Positions 43,488 to 53,560 are shown, counted from the first letter of the stretch. The stretch is DNA of 64,000 bases from Sphingobacterium sp. B16(2022) (GCF_012030425.1 NZ_JAAUVN010000001.1:2312481-2376480), one strand, 5' to 3'. Notes: generated by a model not told the origin, from the sequence alone. Numbers and translations are program-made.

Positions 43488-43820
43488 ATGGATAATGACT
43501 TTGTAAATAAATGGACTTCACAGCTCAAAAAGGGAACCTTATCTTTTGTTGTTTTAAGGATCTTAATGGATAAGCGTGAATATTATGGCTATGATCTAAT
43601 TAACGAAATAAAAAAAAGGACGGCCATTGAAATCGCGGAGGGCACATTATATCCGTTGATGAACAGACTTAAAGATGAAAAACTTGTTGACTATAAATGG
43701 GTAGAACAGAATTCAGGAATTCCCAGAAAATATTACAACATCACAAGTTTAGGTCAGGAAACAGCCGAAGAGATGAAAAAATACTGGATCACATTAAACG
43801 ACACCATCAATTCAATCTAA
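43488..43820 (+). CDS. PadR-family transcriptional regulator
   Basis: This 110-residue winged-helix protein is PadR-like: LKKGTLSFVVLRILMDKREYYGYDLI at the start (split here from longer family text), IEIAEGTLYPLMNRLKDEKL for the recognition helix and wing, and YYNITSLGQETAEEM at the end. It should repress its own operon in response to an unknown signal. It is directly followed by the HAAS-domain gene (1 bp apart), the common PadR-HAAS arrangement. Confidence 0.9.
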   Translation: MDNDFVNKWTSQLKKGTLSFVVLRILMDKREYYGYDLINEIKKRTAIEIAEGTLYPLMNRLKDEKLVDYKWVEQNSGIPRKYYNITSLGQETAEEMKKYWITLNDTINSI

Positions 43821-43821
43821 T

Positions 43822-44433
43822 ATGAAGTTTAAAGAAATAGAATTTGAAAACAGGAATTGTACACGGATATACCGAGATTACCTTAAACGTGTCCGAAATA
43901 CTGTTAAGGTATTAAATGAACAAAATCAACAGGAAATTTTACTGGAGATAAACAGTCATCTTTTCGAAGGCTTTTCAGATAATCCCAATGGTCGGGACGA
44001 AGTGGAACATTTATTAGATATTTTAGAAAAACTCGGACAACCGGAAGAATTTCTAAAACCTCTGGTAGCAAATAAGAAACTGGAGGAAGCAACACGTACT
44101 TTCAATCCTCTCGAAATAGTGAAAGCTTTAACATTAAATATTAGCAACGGAATTTCCTATATAATATTTGCAATACTATATCTATTTTTATTTGGATTTC
44201 TTTTTTTAATCATTGCTAAACTGATCGACCCGGATCACGTGGGACTCTTTTATCGTGCAAAGGACATCTTTATACTCGGGCAATATAATAATTCAGATGG
44301 TGTCAGTTATCTTCAATATGAGCGCTTAGGAAATTGGTTTATCCCTTTAATGGTTGTAGCCTCGATCACATTATATATACTATTAACCTTACTGTTAAAA
44401 TTGAAAAAAAATATAAACCACAAACCGTTATGA
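43822..44433 (+). CDS. HAAS-domain membrane protein
   Basis: The 203-residue protein has an N-terminal helical HAAS domain (about 10-90, with ILLEINSHLFEGF and LEKLGQPEEFLKPLV) and two membrane segments (about 110-135 and 170-193). HAAS domains are usually found with PadR regulators and may sense membrane stress. It lies between the PadR gene and a serine hydrolase gene whose ATG overlaps its TGA, so the three form an operon. Confidence 0.85.
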   Translation: MKFKEIEFENRNCTRIYRDYLKRVRNTVKVLNEQNQQEILLEINSHLFEGFSDNPNGRDEVEHLLDILEKLGQPEEFLKPLVANKKLEEATRTFNPLEIVKALTLNISNGISYIIFAILYLFLFGFLFLIIAKLIDPDHVGLFYRAKDIFILGQYNNSDGVSYLQYERLGNWFIPLMVVASITLYILLTLLLKLKKNINHKPL

Positions 44434-45752
44434 TTAAAAAATATCTCTTCTTATTATCCTGTTTTTTTGTTTCGACATTGACAAATGCGCAACAATTTGA
44501 CACGAACAAACTCGATTTGTATTTCAGCTCCTTGGAGAAAGCTAATAAATTTATGGGAACTGTTGCAGTGTCGAAAAATGAAAAAATTATCTACAGTAGA
44601 TCCATAGGTTATTCCAATTATGAAAATAATACCAGATCTAATGCTAATACCAAATATAGAATCGGTTCAATCTCTAAAACGTTTACTGCAGTACTGATCA
44701 TGAAAGCAGTTGAGGAAAAAAAACTGGACCTCGCTCAACATATTGATAAATTCTTTCCTTCCTTAACAAACGCATCTGCCATAACAATTGGTCATTTGCT
44801 TAGCCATAGAAGTGGTGTCCATGACTTTACGGATGATGAAAATTACATCAACTGGTGCTATACTCCCAAAAGCGAAAAGGAAATGATGGCATTTATTGAA
44901 AAGGGAGGTTCGGACTTTCAACCTGATACAAAATCGGAATATAGCAATTCAAACTATGTACTATTAACTTATATTCTTGAGAAAATTTACAAAACGTCCT
45001 ATGCAACACTTTTGAAAAAATGTATTACTGATCCATTCTCGCTTAAAAATACTTATTTTGGAGGTTCAATTAATACTTCAAATAATGAGGCAAAATCATA
45101 TACCTTTGAAGATAACTGGAAAGTTGCCAAAGAAACCGACACATCAATTCCTTTAGGAGCTGGAGGAATCGTTTCTAATCCGCTTGATCTGATAAAATTT
45201 AGCGACGCCCTTTTTTCAGGAAAGATATTAAAAGCCGAGAGTCTGGCATTAATGGAAAACATCCAAGATGGACATGGTCTGGGACTTTTTAAACAACCTT
45301 TTTACGACAAGCAAGGATTTGGTCATCGTGGCGGAATAGATAAGTTCACCGCAGTATTTTCTTACTTTCCGAGCGATCACATATCTTTTGCACTGACTTC
45401 AAACGGTTCCAATTATAACAATAATGAAGTAGCTGTGACTGTTTTGAATGCCATATTCGGTAAACCTTTTGAAATTCCCGAATTTTCAACATATCAAATA
45501 AATGCTGAGGAACTGGCAAAGTATAACGGAGTTTATGCATCCGCTCAAATACCCATAAAAATAACAATAACCAATGATGGCAAAAATTTAACTGCGCAAG
45601 CTGACGGACAAGCATCCATGCAACTTGAATGTACTGCGGAAAATATATTCAAATTTGATAAGGCTGGAATTGTACTCGAATTTAAACCTGCAGAGAACGT
45701 AATGATTCTTAAACAAGGTGGTGGACAATACATCTTTAATAAAGAAAAATAA
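44430..45752 (+). CDS. Exported beta-lactamase-family serine hydrolase
   Basis: The ATG at 44430 (440 residues) overlaps the preceding stop in ATGA and begins a signal peptide (MIKKYLFLLSCFFVSTLTNAQ). The frame runs further upstream inside the HAAS gene, which is not meaningful. Class C-type motifs are SxxK in IGSISKTFTA, the YxN in SEYSNSNYVL and a late GHRGG. A C-terminal domain (about 355-440) of beta strands follows, as in many such esterases or peptidases. It is probably controlled by the PadR regulator at the head of the operon. Confidence 0.86.
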   Translation: MIKKYLFLLSCFFVSTLTNAQQFDTNKLDLYFSSLEKANKFMGTVAVSKNEKIIYSRSIGYSNYENNTRSNANTKYRIGSISKTFTAVLIMKAVEEKKLDLAQHIDKFFPSLTNASAITIGHLLSHRSGVHDFTDDENYINWCYTPKSEKEMMAFIEKGGSDFQPDTKSEYSNSNYVLLTYILEKIYKTSYATLLKKCITDPFSLKNTYFGGSINTSNNEAKSYTFEDNWKVAKETDTSIPLGAGGIVSNPLDLIKFSDALFSGKILKAESLALMENIQDGHGLGLFKQPFYDKQGFGHRGGIDKFTAVFSYFPSDHISFALTSNGSNYNNNEVAVTVLNAIFGKPFEIPEFSTYQINAEELAKYNGVYASAQIPIKITITNDGKNLTAQADGQASMQLECTAENIFKFDKAGIVLEFKPAENVMILKQGGGQYIFNKEK

Positions 45753-45781
45753 GTTTCTATCCAGAGGACATCCTGAATAAT

Positions 45782-45808
45782 AAAAACCCGACAATAGGTC
45801 GGGTTTTT
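45782..45808. terminator. Bidirectional terminator after the serine hydrolase operon
   Basis: AAAAACCCGAC pairs with GTCGGGTTTTT over a 5-nt loop. It stands between converging genes. Its core CCCGAC...GTCGGG is the same as that of the tRNA-Ser terminators. Confidence 0.87.
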
Positions 45809-45814
45809 CAGTTA

Positions 45815-46036
45815 TTACAAATTGATCAATCTATCAACCTCTTCTGCCGTTTCAATAACATCAAAAGACGTCGTTCCGTGCGTTGACGAAACAATACAAA
45901 ATATAGTAGTCAAGGTCCTTCCCTGATATTCATTTTGAACAAAATGAACAATGTTTTCGGCTATAAAAAAGATGGGTCTTTCTACTACTTCATCACCTTT
46001 TTTAACCCTTTGAGTTAGTTTAATTGATTTAGCCAT
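45815..46036 (-). CDS. Small hypothetical protein
   Basis: The 73-residue protein is soluble and has no signal. It begins MAKSIKLTQRVKKGDEVVER and includes PIFFIAENIVHFVQN and an ETAEEVDRLINL end, a compact beta-then-helix plan often seen in small conserved Bacteroidota proteins. No function is recognised. A real gene is supported by its placement between a shared terminator and a free upstream region, and by normal codon use. Confidence 0.65.
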   Translation of the reverse strand: MAKSIKLTQRVKKGDEVVERPIFFIAENIVHFVQNEYQGRTLTTIFCIVSSTHGTTSFDVIETAEEVDRLINL

Positions 46037-46297
46037 ATGAAGATATATTTTTTAACTAAATATACAAAAATCAAATTCTTATTCCAATTCATAATTCCCG
46101 CCTATTCTCTTGGAAAAAATTGACACGAAAGCTTTATTACTAGCTATGGTATTGTCCTACTAAACAACAGCTAAATTTCAAAATAGAAAATCCTACTATC
46201 ATAACAGATGATCATAGATTTGCGGTAAACATCCACACTATATAGGCCCGTATTTATATTTCCGGTTCAATTTAGTTTATTCCTAGTCGTAAATGCC

Positions 46298-46305
46298 TAT
46301 TTTTG
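46298..46305 (+). promoter_or_regulatory. -7 element directly before the flavoprotein gene
   Basis: TATTTTTG fits TAnnTTTG and ends 6 nt before the ATG at 46312, predicting a transcript that starts at or next to the start codon. A possible -33 box (TTTA at 46276-46279) has an 18-bp spacing. Confidence 0.55.
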
Positions 46306-46311
46306 CAGATC

Positions 46312-47493
46312 ATGAACGAAGATCCTATTATCATCATTGGTGCTGGTCCAGCTGGACTGATGGCTGCGCAACAACTGGCAACAAGAGGTTATCAGGTACA
46401 CATCTATGAAAAAAATAAAGCTGCGGCCAGAAAATTCTTAGTCGCTGGTCATGGCGGATTTAACCTAACGCATAGTGAGCAAATAGAAAACTTCGTTACT
46501 CAATATGATGCCGCGGAAATCCAAAAGATCGTACGCCATTTTGATAATAATGCTACTGTGGAATGGCTTTCATCAATCGGAATTCTGACATATGTTGGCA
46601 GTTCTGGAAAAATATTTCCCGAAAAACATATAAAACCCATCCAAGTTTTACAAGCATGGCTAGATCATCTTAACCAACTGGGAGTCCTCATTAACTATGA
46701 GTACAGTTTCGTGGATTTTGATGTAAATTCTGTCACATTGCTGCACAACAAAGAAGTTGTGCGCAAAAGTTATCGTCAGCTCATCTTGGCACTAGGTGGT
46801 GGTTCATGGAAAAAAACAGGATCAGATGCTTCATGGATTCCGATTCTGACAAATAAAAAGATAAACATTACCCCTTTACAAGCTGCCAATTCGGGATATA
46901 ATACGACCAATGACCTGAGCGATCTAGAGGGACAGGTATTAAAAAACATTCAGGTTGCATTTAACGGCACGAGTAAATTAGGAGAAATTGTATTTACAAC
47001 CTATGGAATAGAAGGGAGTCCGCTCTATTATATGAACCGCTACAGCAGACCATACGAATTCCCGATCACACTTCATATTGATCTCAAGCCCAATGTGTCA
47101 TTAGATGCAATTTTAAAGCAGATGCAATCTGGCGGAAATATAAGTTCACTATTAAAAAACAAACTTAAACTTTCATCCACTGCAGTTGCGCTATTAAAGA
47201 AATTGGATAAACAAACATTCACAGATCCAATAGCACTAGGACAGCATATTAAAAACTACCCTATCCAAGTATCAGGATTAAGACCCTTAGATGAGGTGAT
47301 CTCTACGGCTGGAGGTATACCCTTTAATGAACTGAATAAAGACCTTTCATTACATAAATTTCCTTTGGTATACTGTGCCGGCGAAATGGTAGACTGGGAA
47401 GCACCAACAGGCGGATATCTGCTACAAGCTTGTTTTAGTACAGGTGTTTGGGTTGCTACATCGATCAGTAAAAATCACCCTTTAACAATTTAA
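46312..47493 (+). CDS. BaiN/HI0933-like NAD(P)/FAD-dependent oxidoreductase
   Basis: The ATG at 46312 gives 393 residues; a TTG lies 9 bp upstream but falls inside the -7 box. The N-terminal FAD motif GAGPAGLMAAQQLATRG with YEKN, the second motif GHGGFNLTHSE, LALGGGSWKKTGSD and a C-terminal YCAGEMVDWEAPTGGYLLQA define the BaiN/HI0933 flavoprotein family. The physiological substrate is unknown. It is monocistronic. Confidence 0.88.
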   Translation: MNEDPIIIIGAGPAGLMAAQQLATRGYQVHIYEKNKAAARKFLVAGHGGFNLTHSEQIENFVTQYDAAEIQKIVRHFDNNATVEWLSSIGILTYVGSSGKIFPEKHIKPIQVLQAWLDHLNQLGVLINYEYSFVDFDVNSVTLLHNKEVVRKSYRQLILALGGGSWKKTGSDASWIPILTNKKINITPLQAANSGYNTTNDLSDLEGQVLKNIQVAFNGTSKLGEIVFTTYGIEGSPLYYMNRYSRPYEFPITLHIDLKPNVSLDAILKQMQSGGNISSLLKNKLKLSSTAVALLKKLDKQTFTDPIALGQHIKNYPIQVSGLRPLDEVISTAGGIPFNELNKDLSLHKFPLVYCAGEMVDWEAPTGGYLLQACFSTGVWVATSISKNHPLTI

Positions 47494-47569
47494 GGGTTTT
47501 GATTATCGCAAGGAGGACGAACTTATGCTCCAAGTCCCTTCTATGAATAGGCTTCTAACTTGAAGCACA

Positions 47570-47615
47570 TAAAAAATGCTTAATTACAGCTATAACACAA
47601 ACTGTAATTAAGCAT
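47570..47615 (-). terminator. Terminator of the SGNH hydrolase gene
   Basis: A perfect 14-bp inverted repeat ATGCTTAATTACAG / CTGTAATTAAGCAT (47576-47589, 47602-47615) with a 12-nt loop is followed on the minus strand by TTTTTT. It serves the leftward gene ending at 47683. Confidence 0.82.
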
Positions 47616-47682
47616 CTAATGCTAGCAATTGGACGCTTAATGAATCATGATAATGGCCCATTTGGTCGCAATAAAACTACGT

Positions 47683-48774
47683 TTACTTTTTAACAATTTT
47701 ATTGATCAATTTTTGATAAGCATCGGCTATTTTTTTCATTCCGATATCATTTGGATGAGCAGAATCTACGGTTGAATTAATATCTAAACCAATTTCCCTA
47801 TTTGTTAATAGATAGAGATTTTTATCTCCAGATTGCTTAATACGATTTACAAATTGGTTAGCGACAGCACTGCTCTTTTTATATTCTTCGTTAATATCTA
47901 AATTGAAGATGGCGTTATTAAATCCTGAGCTATGCTCGGTAACAATAATCGGTGTCTTCGGATGTTTTTTTCGAATTTCGGTAACTGCATTAGACAGTAA
48001 AGAATCCAGTTGCTGTGCAGTTCTATCTTTCGTTAAAGCTAGATTTGGAATACAGTCCAATATAAAAACAGCAGCATCCACTTGGTTTATATGATCGATA
48101 ATAGGTTGTTCTAAACGACCATTACCCGAAAAGGCAACATTGATGACTGGGTTTTTAATAGCTCTACCTAGCATATTACTCCAGGCTAATCCAGGTCTAG
48201 TAGCACATGCGCCTTGAGCGATTGAAGTTCCGTAAACAACAACTGGCTTACCTTCTTGAACAACAAATTTAAAACTCTTATCAGACCCTACTCCTATTTC
48301 CAACCATTCCACTGTATTGTATAAAGGCAGGTATAAGCGATAAGTAAAATTTGAATTTTTGCCTAATGCTTTGTAATTATAGGTTACCGTATCAGCAAAA
48401 TTATAGTTACCAAATGCCCAGTTCCAATTACCCCTATCATCTTGCGCATATAAATCGACACCACTAACACCAATCGTAGGCATATGTGGCATATTTAAAG
48501 ATCCGCTTACTTTATAGCGTACTTTAATGGCTTCCGCATCGGTCTGAAAGTCAACATACAAACCGGCACTATTGGTACCTAAGCTCCATACAGGAGATCG
48601 CACCTGACTTTTCAGGCTCTCGGGCAAACGGTAATAATTCGATAATTCTTCCGTATGAATACGTCCTTGAATCACCTTATTTTTAAGCGGATCATTCCAG
48701 TTGATCGATTGTTGAGCAAATGAACTAAAAGCAACAAATAGACTGGCAAAAGATAAAACTAAGTTTAATTTCAT
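47683..48774 (-). CDS. Exported SGNH/GDSL-type hydrolase
   Basis: The 363-residue protein has a signal peptide (MKLNLVLSFASLFVAFSSFAQ) and two domains. The N-terminal beta domain (about 25-175) contains SGVDLYAQD, the GxDLY feature of this esterase group. The C-terminal SGNH domain opens with VYGTSIAQGACATRPGLAW, in which the nucleophile Ser sits in GTS, and closes with SAHPNDIGMKKIADAY holding the Asp-His-like end (HPND). It should hydrolyse esters, perhaps acetyl groups on glycans, in the periplasm. A single gene. Confidence 0.87.
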   Translation of the reverse strand: MKLNLVLSFASLFVAFSSFAQQSINWNDPLKNKVIQGRIHTEELSNYYRLPESLKSQVRSPVWSLGTNSAGLYVDFQTDAEAIKVRYKVSGSLNMPHMPTIGVSGVDLYAQDDRGNWNWAFGNYNFADTVTYNYKALGKNSNFTYRLYLPLYNTVEWLEIGVGSDKSFKFVVQEGKPVVVYGTSIAQGACATRPGLAWSNMLGRAIKNPVINVAFSGNGRLEQPIIDHINQVDAAVFILDCIPNLALTKDRTAQQLDSLLSNAVTEIRKKHPKTPIIVTEHSSGFNNAIFNLDINEEYKKSSAVANQFVNRIKQSGDKNLYLLTNREIGLDINSTVDSAHPNDIGMKKIADAYQKLINKIVKK

Positions 48775-48900
48775 AATTTAGATTGAAAACCAAATCTACC
48801 AATTATCAGGATAAATAGAAATAATTCTTTTGTATCATTCGAATTACTTTAGTTGCCATAAAGAATTCATCGAGGCAACAAGAAATAAGTGCATAAAAAA

Positions 48901-48930
48901 AAGTCATCGTTTAGAACGATGACTTTTCTT
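48901..48930 (-). terminator. Terminator after kdsA
   Basis: AAAGTCATCGTT (48901-48912) pairs with AACGATGACTTT (48916-48927) over a TAG loop. A-runs to the left give a T-tail on the minus strand. Confidence 0.86.
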
Positions 48931-48949
48931 TATGATAAAAGCTCTTTAA

Positions 48950-49765
48950 TTAAAGAATAGCTTGTCTTACACGAACTAACTTTTCCATTAAGTCTTCTAA
49001 GTAATCTAAATGTAGCATATTAGCGCCATCAGATTTTGCTTGTGCTGGATTTGGATGAGTCTCAATAAATAAACCATCAGCTCCAACTGCTATTGCAGCT
49101 TTTGCGATCGTTTCTATCAATTCAGGTTTACCACCCGTTACGCCAGAAGTTTGATTTGGCTGTTGCAAAGAGTGTGTACAGTCCATAATAGTCGGTACAC
49201 CAAAACCTCTCATCTCTGGAATTCCTCTGAAATCAACAATTAAATCCTGGTAACCAAATGTATTACCGCGATCTGTTAATAACACGTTCTTATTGCCCGA
49301 GTCAATAACTTTATCAACAGCAAACTTCATCGAAGCTGCATTTAAAAATTGTCCTTTTTTAATGTTTACTACCTTTCCAGTCTGCGCTGCTGCAACAAGC
49401 AATTCTGTTTGGCGGCATAAAAAAGCTGGAATCTGTAGAACATCAACATATGCTGCAGCTAAAGCTGCTTCATGACTTTCATGAATATCTGTTACAGTGG
49501 GTACACCAAATGTTTTACCAACCTTCTCTAAAATACGCAAAGCTTTCTCATCACCTATTCCTGTAAAAGAATCAACACGCGAACGATTTGCTTTACGGTA
49601 AGATCCTTTAAATATATAAGGAATATTTAAGCGGTCTGTAATGGTTACGATTTTCTCTGCGATTCTTAAAGCGATTTCTTCTCCCTCTATCGCACATGGT
49701 CCTGCCATTAAAAAGAAATTCGTCGAATCTCCATTTTTAATTTGAGGTAGTACTGTATTTATCAT
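48950..49765 (-). CDS. kdsA: 3-deoxy-8-phosphooctulonate synthase (Kdo-8-P synthase)
   Basis: The 271-residue enzyme has MAGPCAIEGEE at the start, FKGSYRKANRSRVDSFTGIG for phosphate and PEP binding, LQIPAFLCRQTELL, NIKKGQF and FIETHPNPAQAKSDG. It joins arabinose 5-phosphate with PEP to make Kdo-8-phosphate for lipopolysaccharide. The partner enzyme that supplies arabinose 5-phosphate (kdsD) is encoded just beyond recQ on the other strand. It lies 15 bp after recQ and is probably co-transcribed with it. Confidence 0.94.
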   Translation of the reverse strand: MINTVLPQIKNGDSTNFFLMAGPCAIEGEEIALRIAEKIVTITDRLNIPYIFKGSYRKANRSRVDSFTGIGDEKALRILEKVGKTFGVPTVTDIHESHEAALAAAYVDVLQIPAFLCRQTELLVAAAQTGKVVNIKKGQFLNAASMKFAVDKVIDSGNKNVLLTDRGNTFGYQDLIVDFRGIPEMRGFGVPTIMDCTHSLQQPNQTSGVTGGKPELIETIAKAAIAVGADGLFIETHPNPAQAKSDGANMLHLDYLEDLMEKLVRVRQAIL

Positions 49766-49780
49766 TTAATATATGCGTTT

Positions 49781-51970
49781 CTAATTCCCTAATTCAGACA
49801 TGAACTTTATTCGCATCAGTTGAATATCTTCATACGAATAATCATCTCCACCTAAATCTTTTAAAGCTTCATCAATAGAATCCGAATCTGCTTGCTTAAA
49901 ATAATCGTAGACTTCATCTTGACGATCTTGATCGATCATCTCATCAACGAAATATCCGATATTAAGTTTGGTACCAGCATTTACAATTGTTTCAACTTCT
50001 TTCAACAATTCTTCATAGCTAATTCCTTTTGCGGCTGCGATATCATCTAAACCAATTTTACGGTCTATATTTTGAATAATCGCGACCTTAAGCGCTGATT
50101 TATTTGCTGTACCTTTTATAACTAAATCTACCGGACGATCAATATCATTTTCTTCGACATACGCCTTGATCAATTCTACAAACTGAGCGCCAAATTTAAC
50201 CGCTTTGCCGTTACCGACACCCTGTATCTGTTTCAGTTCGTCCAATGAGACGGGATAATGCGTACACATTTCATCCAATGATGGATCTTGAAAAATAACA
50301 AACGGAGGAAGTGACTTTGATTTCGCAATCTTTTTACGAAGATCTTTCAGCATTTTCAATAGCTCCGTATCTAAAGCGCCTGTTGAATGTCCAGCATCTT
50401 CAGATGATGAATCATCTGAAAAATCCAAAGGACGGTTCATCACAAATTTCAGTGCATACGGATTTTCCAGGTAATGACGACCAATGTCCGTCATCTTTAA
50501 TAAGCCATAATGATCAATATCCTTTGCTAGAAAGTTATTGAGCACCGCTTGACGAACCAATGATTCCCAATACACTACTCCTTTATCTTTACCTTTTCCG
50601 AACAAAGGATGCTCATCATGTTTATAAGCAGAAACAGGTTGATTATTCTGACCCACCATGACATTGATCACGTGTAGATCGTCAAAGTTTTCACCTTGTG
50701 CTTTAATAAAAGAAAGAACTTCAAATAACGATTGTTCTGCTTCAAAATAAGTTTTTTGAGCACGACAATTATCACACATATTACTACATCCGGTTTCGTC
50801 AAAATTCTCACCAAAATAATGTAGAATTTGTTTACGACGACAGACTGCAGATTCTGAATAATCAATAACTTCTTTTAAAATTTGTGTTCCGATTTCCCTT
50901 TCAGCAACGGGCTTATCCTTCATGAATTTCGTTAATTTCTCAACGTCTTTCTCCGAATAAAAAGCTAAACATAGACCTTCTCCACCATCACGTCCAGCAC
51001 GACCAGTTTCTTGGTAATAACCTTCCATAGATTTTGGAATGTCATGGTGAATCACAAAACGTACATCGGGCTTATCAATACCCATACCGAATGCTATCGT
51101 TGCTACGATAACTTCGACATCTTCCATCAAAAACTTATCCTGTGTATCGGCGCGTGTTTTCGCATCCAATCCAGCATGATAAGGAAGTGCTTTGATTCCA
51201 TTGATATTAAGAACTTCACTAATTTCTTCAACCTTCTTACGGCTCAAGCAATAGATGATACCTGTTTTACCAGACTGTCCTTTTATAAAACGAACAATTT
51301 CTTTAACGACATTTTTCTTCGGCCTTACTTCGTAGAATAAGTTACCTCTGTTAAATGAAGATTTAAAGAGCATAGCATCATTCATTTGAAGATTCTTACG
51401 AATATCTGACTGCACCTTAGGTGTAGCTGTAGCTGTCAATGCAATAATGGGTATTTTTTCACCTATACCATTGATAACCTGACGAATCTTGCGGTATTCC
51501 GGACGGAAGTCATGTCCCCATTCGGAGATACAATGGGCTTCATCGACAGCAACAAAAGATACCGTAATCTGCTTCAGAAACTCGACATTCTCCAATTTCG
51601 AAAGCGATTCTGGTGCTACATAAAGTAATTTTGTTTTCCCTGCTGTAACATCCTGTTTGACACGCATGATATCACCTTTGTTCAATGAAGAATTTAAAAA
51701 GTGAGCAATACTATCCTCTCCGCCAAATGCGCGAAGCTGATCAACTTGGTTTTTCATCAAGGCAATTAACGGTGAAATGACAATCGCTGTCCCCTCACTC
51801 ATCAATGCCGGTAACTGGTAACAGATAGATTTACCACCCCCAGTAGGCATTATGACAAATGTGTCCTTTCTCTGTAGTACATTTGTTATGATTGCTTCTT
51901 GATCCCCCTTAAAAGTATCAAAACCAAAAAAATCTTGTAAATTGTCGAAAAGTGATTTTTCTATTTCCAT
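49781..51970 (-). CDS. recQ: ATP-dependent DNA helicase RecQ
   Basis: The 729-residue protein carries Walker A MPTGGGKSICYQLPAL (about 41-56), the DEAH box in FVAVDEAHCISEWGHDFRP, GRAGRDG in motif VI, the RQC zinc site (CRRKQILHYFGE with CSNMCDNC) and an HRDC domain near the C-terminus. It unwinds 3'-5' and acts in recombination and fork repair. About 100 residues longer than E. coli RecQ, with an acidic C-terminal tail, as in Bacteroidota. kdsA follows by 15 bp. Confidence 0.94.
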   Translation of the reverse strand: MEIEKSLFDNLQDFFGFDTFKGDQEAIITNVLQRKDTFVIMPTGGGKSICYQLPALMSEGTAIVISPLIALMKNQVDQLRAFGGEDSIAHFLNSSLNKGDIMRVKQDVTAGKTKLLYVAPESLSKLENVEFLKQITVSFVAVDEAHCISEWGHDFRPEYRKIRQVINGIGEKIPIIALTATATPKVQSDIRKNLQMNDAMLFKSSFNRGNLFYEVRPKKNVVKEIVRFIKGQSGKTGIIYCLSRKKVEEISEVLNINGIKALPYHAGLDAKTRADTQDKFLMEDVEVIVATIAFGMGIDKPDVRFVIHHDIPKSMEGYYQETGRAGRDGGEGLCLAFYSEKDVEKLTKFMKDKPVAEREIGTQILKEVIDYSESAVCRRKQILHYFGENFDETGCSNMCDNCRAQKTYFEAEQSLFEVLSFIKAQGENFDDLHVINVMVGQNNQPVSAYKHDEHPLFGKGKDKGVVYWESLVRQAVLNNFLAKDIDHYGLLKMTDIGRHYLENPYALKFVMNRPLDFSDDSSSEDAGHSTGALDTELLKMLKDLRKKIAKSKSLPPFVIFQDPSLDEMCTHYPVSLDELKQIQGVGNGKAVKFGAQFVELIKAYVEENDIDRPVDLVIKGTANKSALKVAIIQNIDRKIGLDDIAAAKGISYEELLKEVETIVNAGTKLNIGYFVDEMIDQDRQDEVYDYFKQADSDSIDEALKDLGGDDYSYEDIQLMRIKFMSELGN

Positions 51971-52069
51971 CGAGCCTCGGGCAAAAATAAGATAGATAAA
52001 TGACCAAAAAATCTGTAAAATAACCTATTTTTGTATTCATTCTTTAATATAAAAGTAGATATTTTTTTT

Positions 52070-53035
52070 GTGAAAAGCAACATCGATATAAAAAATATAG
52101 CTATCCAAGCTATACAAGAAGAAGCTAAAGCGGTAGCTGATTTATCACAACGGATTGACGACGACTTTGTTAACGTGGTTAAACATATAATTAACTTACA
52201 AGGCCGTGTTATTGTCACTGGGATAGGAAAAAGTGCTATTATCGCACAAAAGATTGTTGCGACAATGAATTCGACTGGAACACCCTCCATTTTCATGCAC
52301 GCAGCCGATGCCATTCATGGTGATTTAGGGATCATTCAAAACCAAGATTTAATCATCGCAATTTCAAAAAGTGGTACAACTCCTGAAATCAAAGTCCTGG
52401 TGCCTTTCTTGAAGCAGACCGGAAATACATTGGTCGCTCTGGTAGGAAATATCAATTCTTATCTGGCTGAACAAGCGGATTTCGTACTGGACACCACTGT
52501 TGAAAAAGAAGCATGCCCTAACAATCTTGCTCCTACCTCAAGTACCACTGCTCAGCTAGCAATGGGCGATGCACTGGCGGTATGTCTACAGGAATGTCGC
52601 GATTTTTCAGATCAGGATTTTGCAAAATACCATCCAGGAGGTGCGCTAGGTAAAAAATTATACCTAAAAGTAGCGGATCTCTCCGATCAAAATGAAAAAC
52701 CAAAAATCCCAAGTAATGCCACTATCAGAGAAATTATACTGACCATCACACAAAACAGATTAGGTGCTGTTGCAGTATTGCAAGATGAAAAGATTGTCGG
52801 CATCATTACCGATGGGGATATTCGCCGTATGATTGAAAATCATGAAGATCTTACAGGATTAACTGCGAGCGATATTATGGGGACACATCCTAAAACGATC
52901 GACAAAACAGAGCTTGCTGTAAATGCGCTGCATATGATGCGTCAGAATAACGTGTCTCAATTAATTGTTTTACAAGGAAATATGTATGATGGCATCATAC
53001 ATATTCAAGATTTATTAAAAGAAGGAATAATCTAG
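52070..53035 (+). CDS. kdsD: D-arabinose-5-phosphate isomerase (SIS + two CBS domains)
   Basis: The GTG at 52070 gives 321 residues, the usual length for KdsD; an upstream TTG only adds AT-rich text. The SIS domain (about 30-180) has GIGKSAIIAQK, SIFMHAADAIHGDLG and ISKSGTTPEIK. Two CBS domains follow (about 200-260 and 265-320), with the second reading DIMGTHPKTIDKTEL. It isomerises ribulose 5-phosphate to arabinose 5-phosphate for Kdo synthesis, complementing kdsA nearby. Confidence 0.92.
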   Translation: MKSNIDIKNIAIQAIQEEAKAVADLSQRIDDDFVNVVKHIINLQGRVIVTGIGKSAIIAQKIVATMNSTGTPSIFMHAADAIHGDLGIIQNQDLIIAISKSGTTPEIKVLVPFLKQTGNTLVALVGNINSYLAEQADFVLDTTVEKEACPNNLAPTSSTTAQLAMGDALAVCLQECRDFSDQDFAKYHPGGALGKKLYLKVADLSDQNEKPKIPSNATIREIILTITQNRLGAVAVLQDEKIVGIITDGDIRRMIENHEDLTGLTASDIMGTHPKTIDKTELAVNALHMMRQNNVSQLIVLQGNMYDGIIHIQDLLKEGII

Positions 53036-53161
53036 TCATACATAATGTAATATTATTGTTATCGCGTTCTTTTCTAAGGCAATTACGTATTAAAATTTCT
53101 ATTTTGGTACGTTGTTTGACATTATCAAAGAGCATAGTTAACAAATTAAGAAGAAGAAGAT

Positions 53162-53536
53162 ATGAAAAAGTTTTTAGCCGTATTAACTGTTATTATTGCA
53201 TTTGTAGGATTTACTGCAATGCAAACAAGTCAGAGCGAATTTAAATTTGAAAAAGAAACACATGATTTTGGAAAGATCGCACAAGGAACTCCAGTATCAT
53301 ACAGTTTCAAATTTTCGAATGCAGGAAGTGAGCCTATCATTATTTCTGATGTTAAGCCTTCATGTGGATGTTCAGTAGCAGAATTTACAAAAACACCAAT
53401 CAAACCAGGTGACACAGGAACAATTAAAGTTACTTTCAACGCTGCTTCAAAAGCACCTTTTACAAAAAGCTTTACAGTAACATCGAACACAAAAACACCT
53501 GTAAAAACTTTATACATCAAAGGAATTGTAGAATAA
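53162..53536 (+). CDS. Exported DUF1573 protein
   Basis: The 124-residue product has a signal peptide (about 1-20) and one DUF1573 domain: THDFGKIAQGTPVSYSFKFS, DVKPSCGCSVAEFTKTPIKP with its characteristic CGC, and IKVTFNA with the final beta strands. The fold is Ig-like, related to ASPM/SPD-2/Hydin domains. Function is unknown; exported copies are numerous in Bacteroidota. A terminator follows. Confidence 0.88.
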   Translation: MKKFLAVLTVIIAFVGFTAMQTSQSEFKFEKETHDFGKIAQGTPVSYSFKFSNAGSEPIIISDVKPSCGCSVAEFTKTPIKPGDTGTIKVTFNAASKAPFTKSFTVTSNTKTPVKTLYIKGIVE

Positions 53537-53560
53537 TTACTTTGCGTACATAATTAAAGA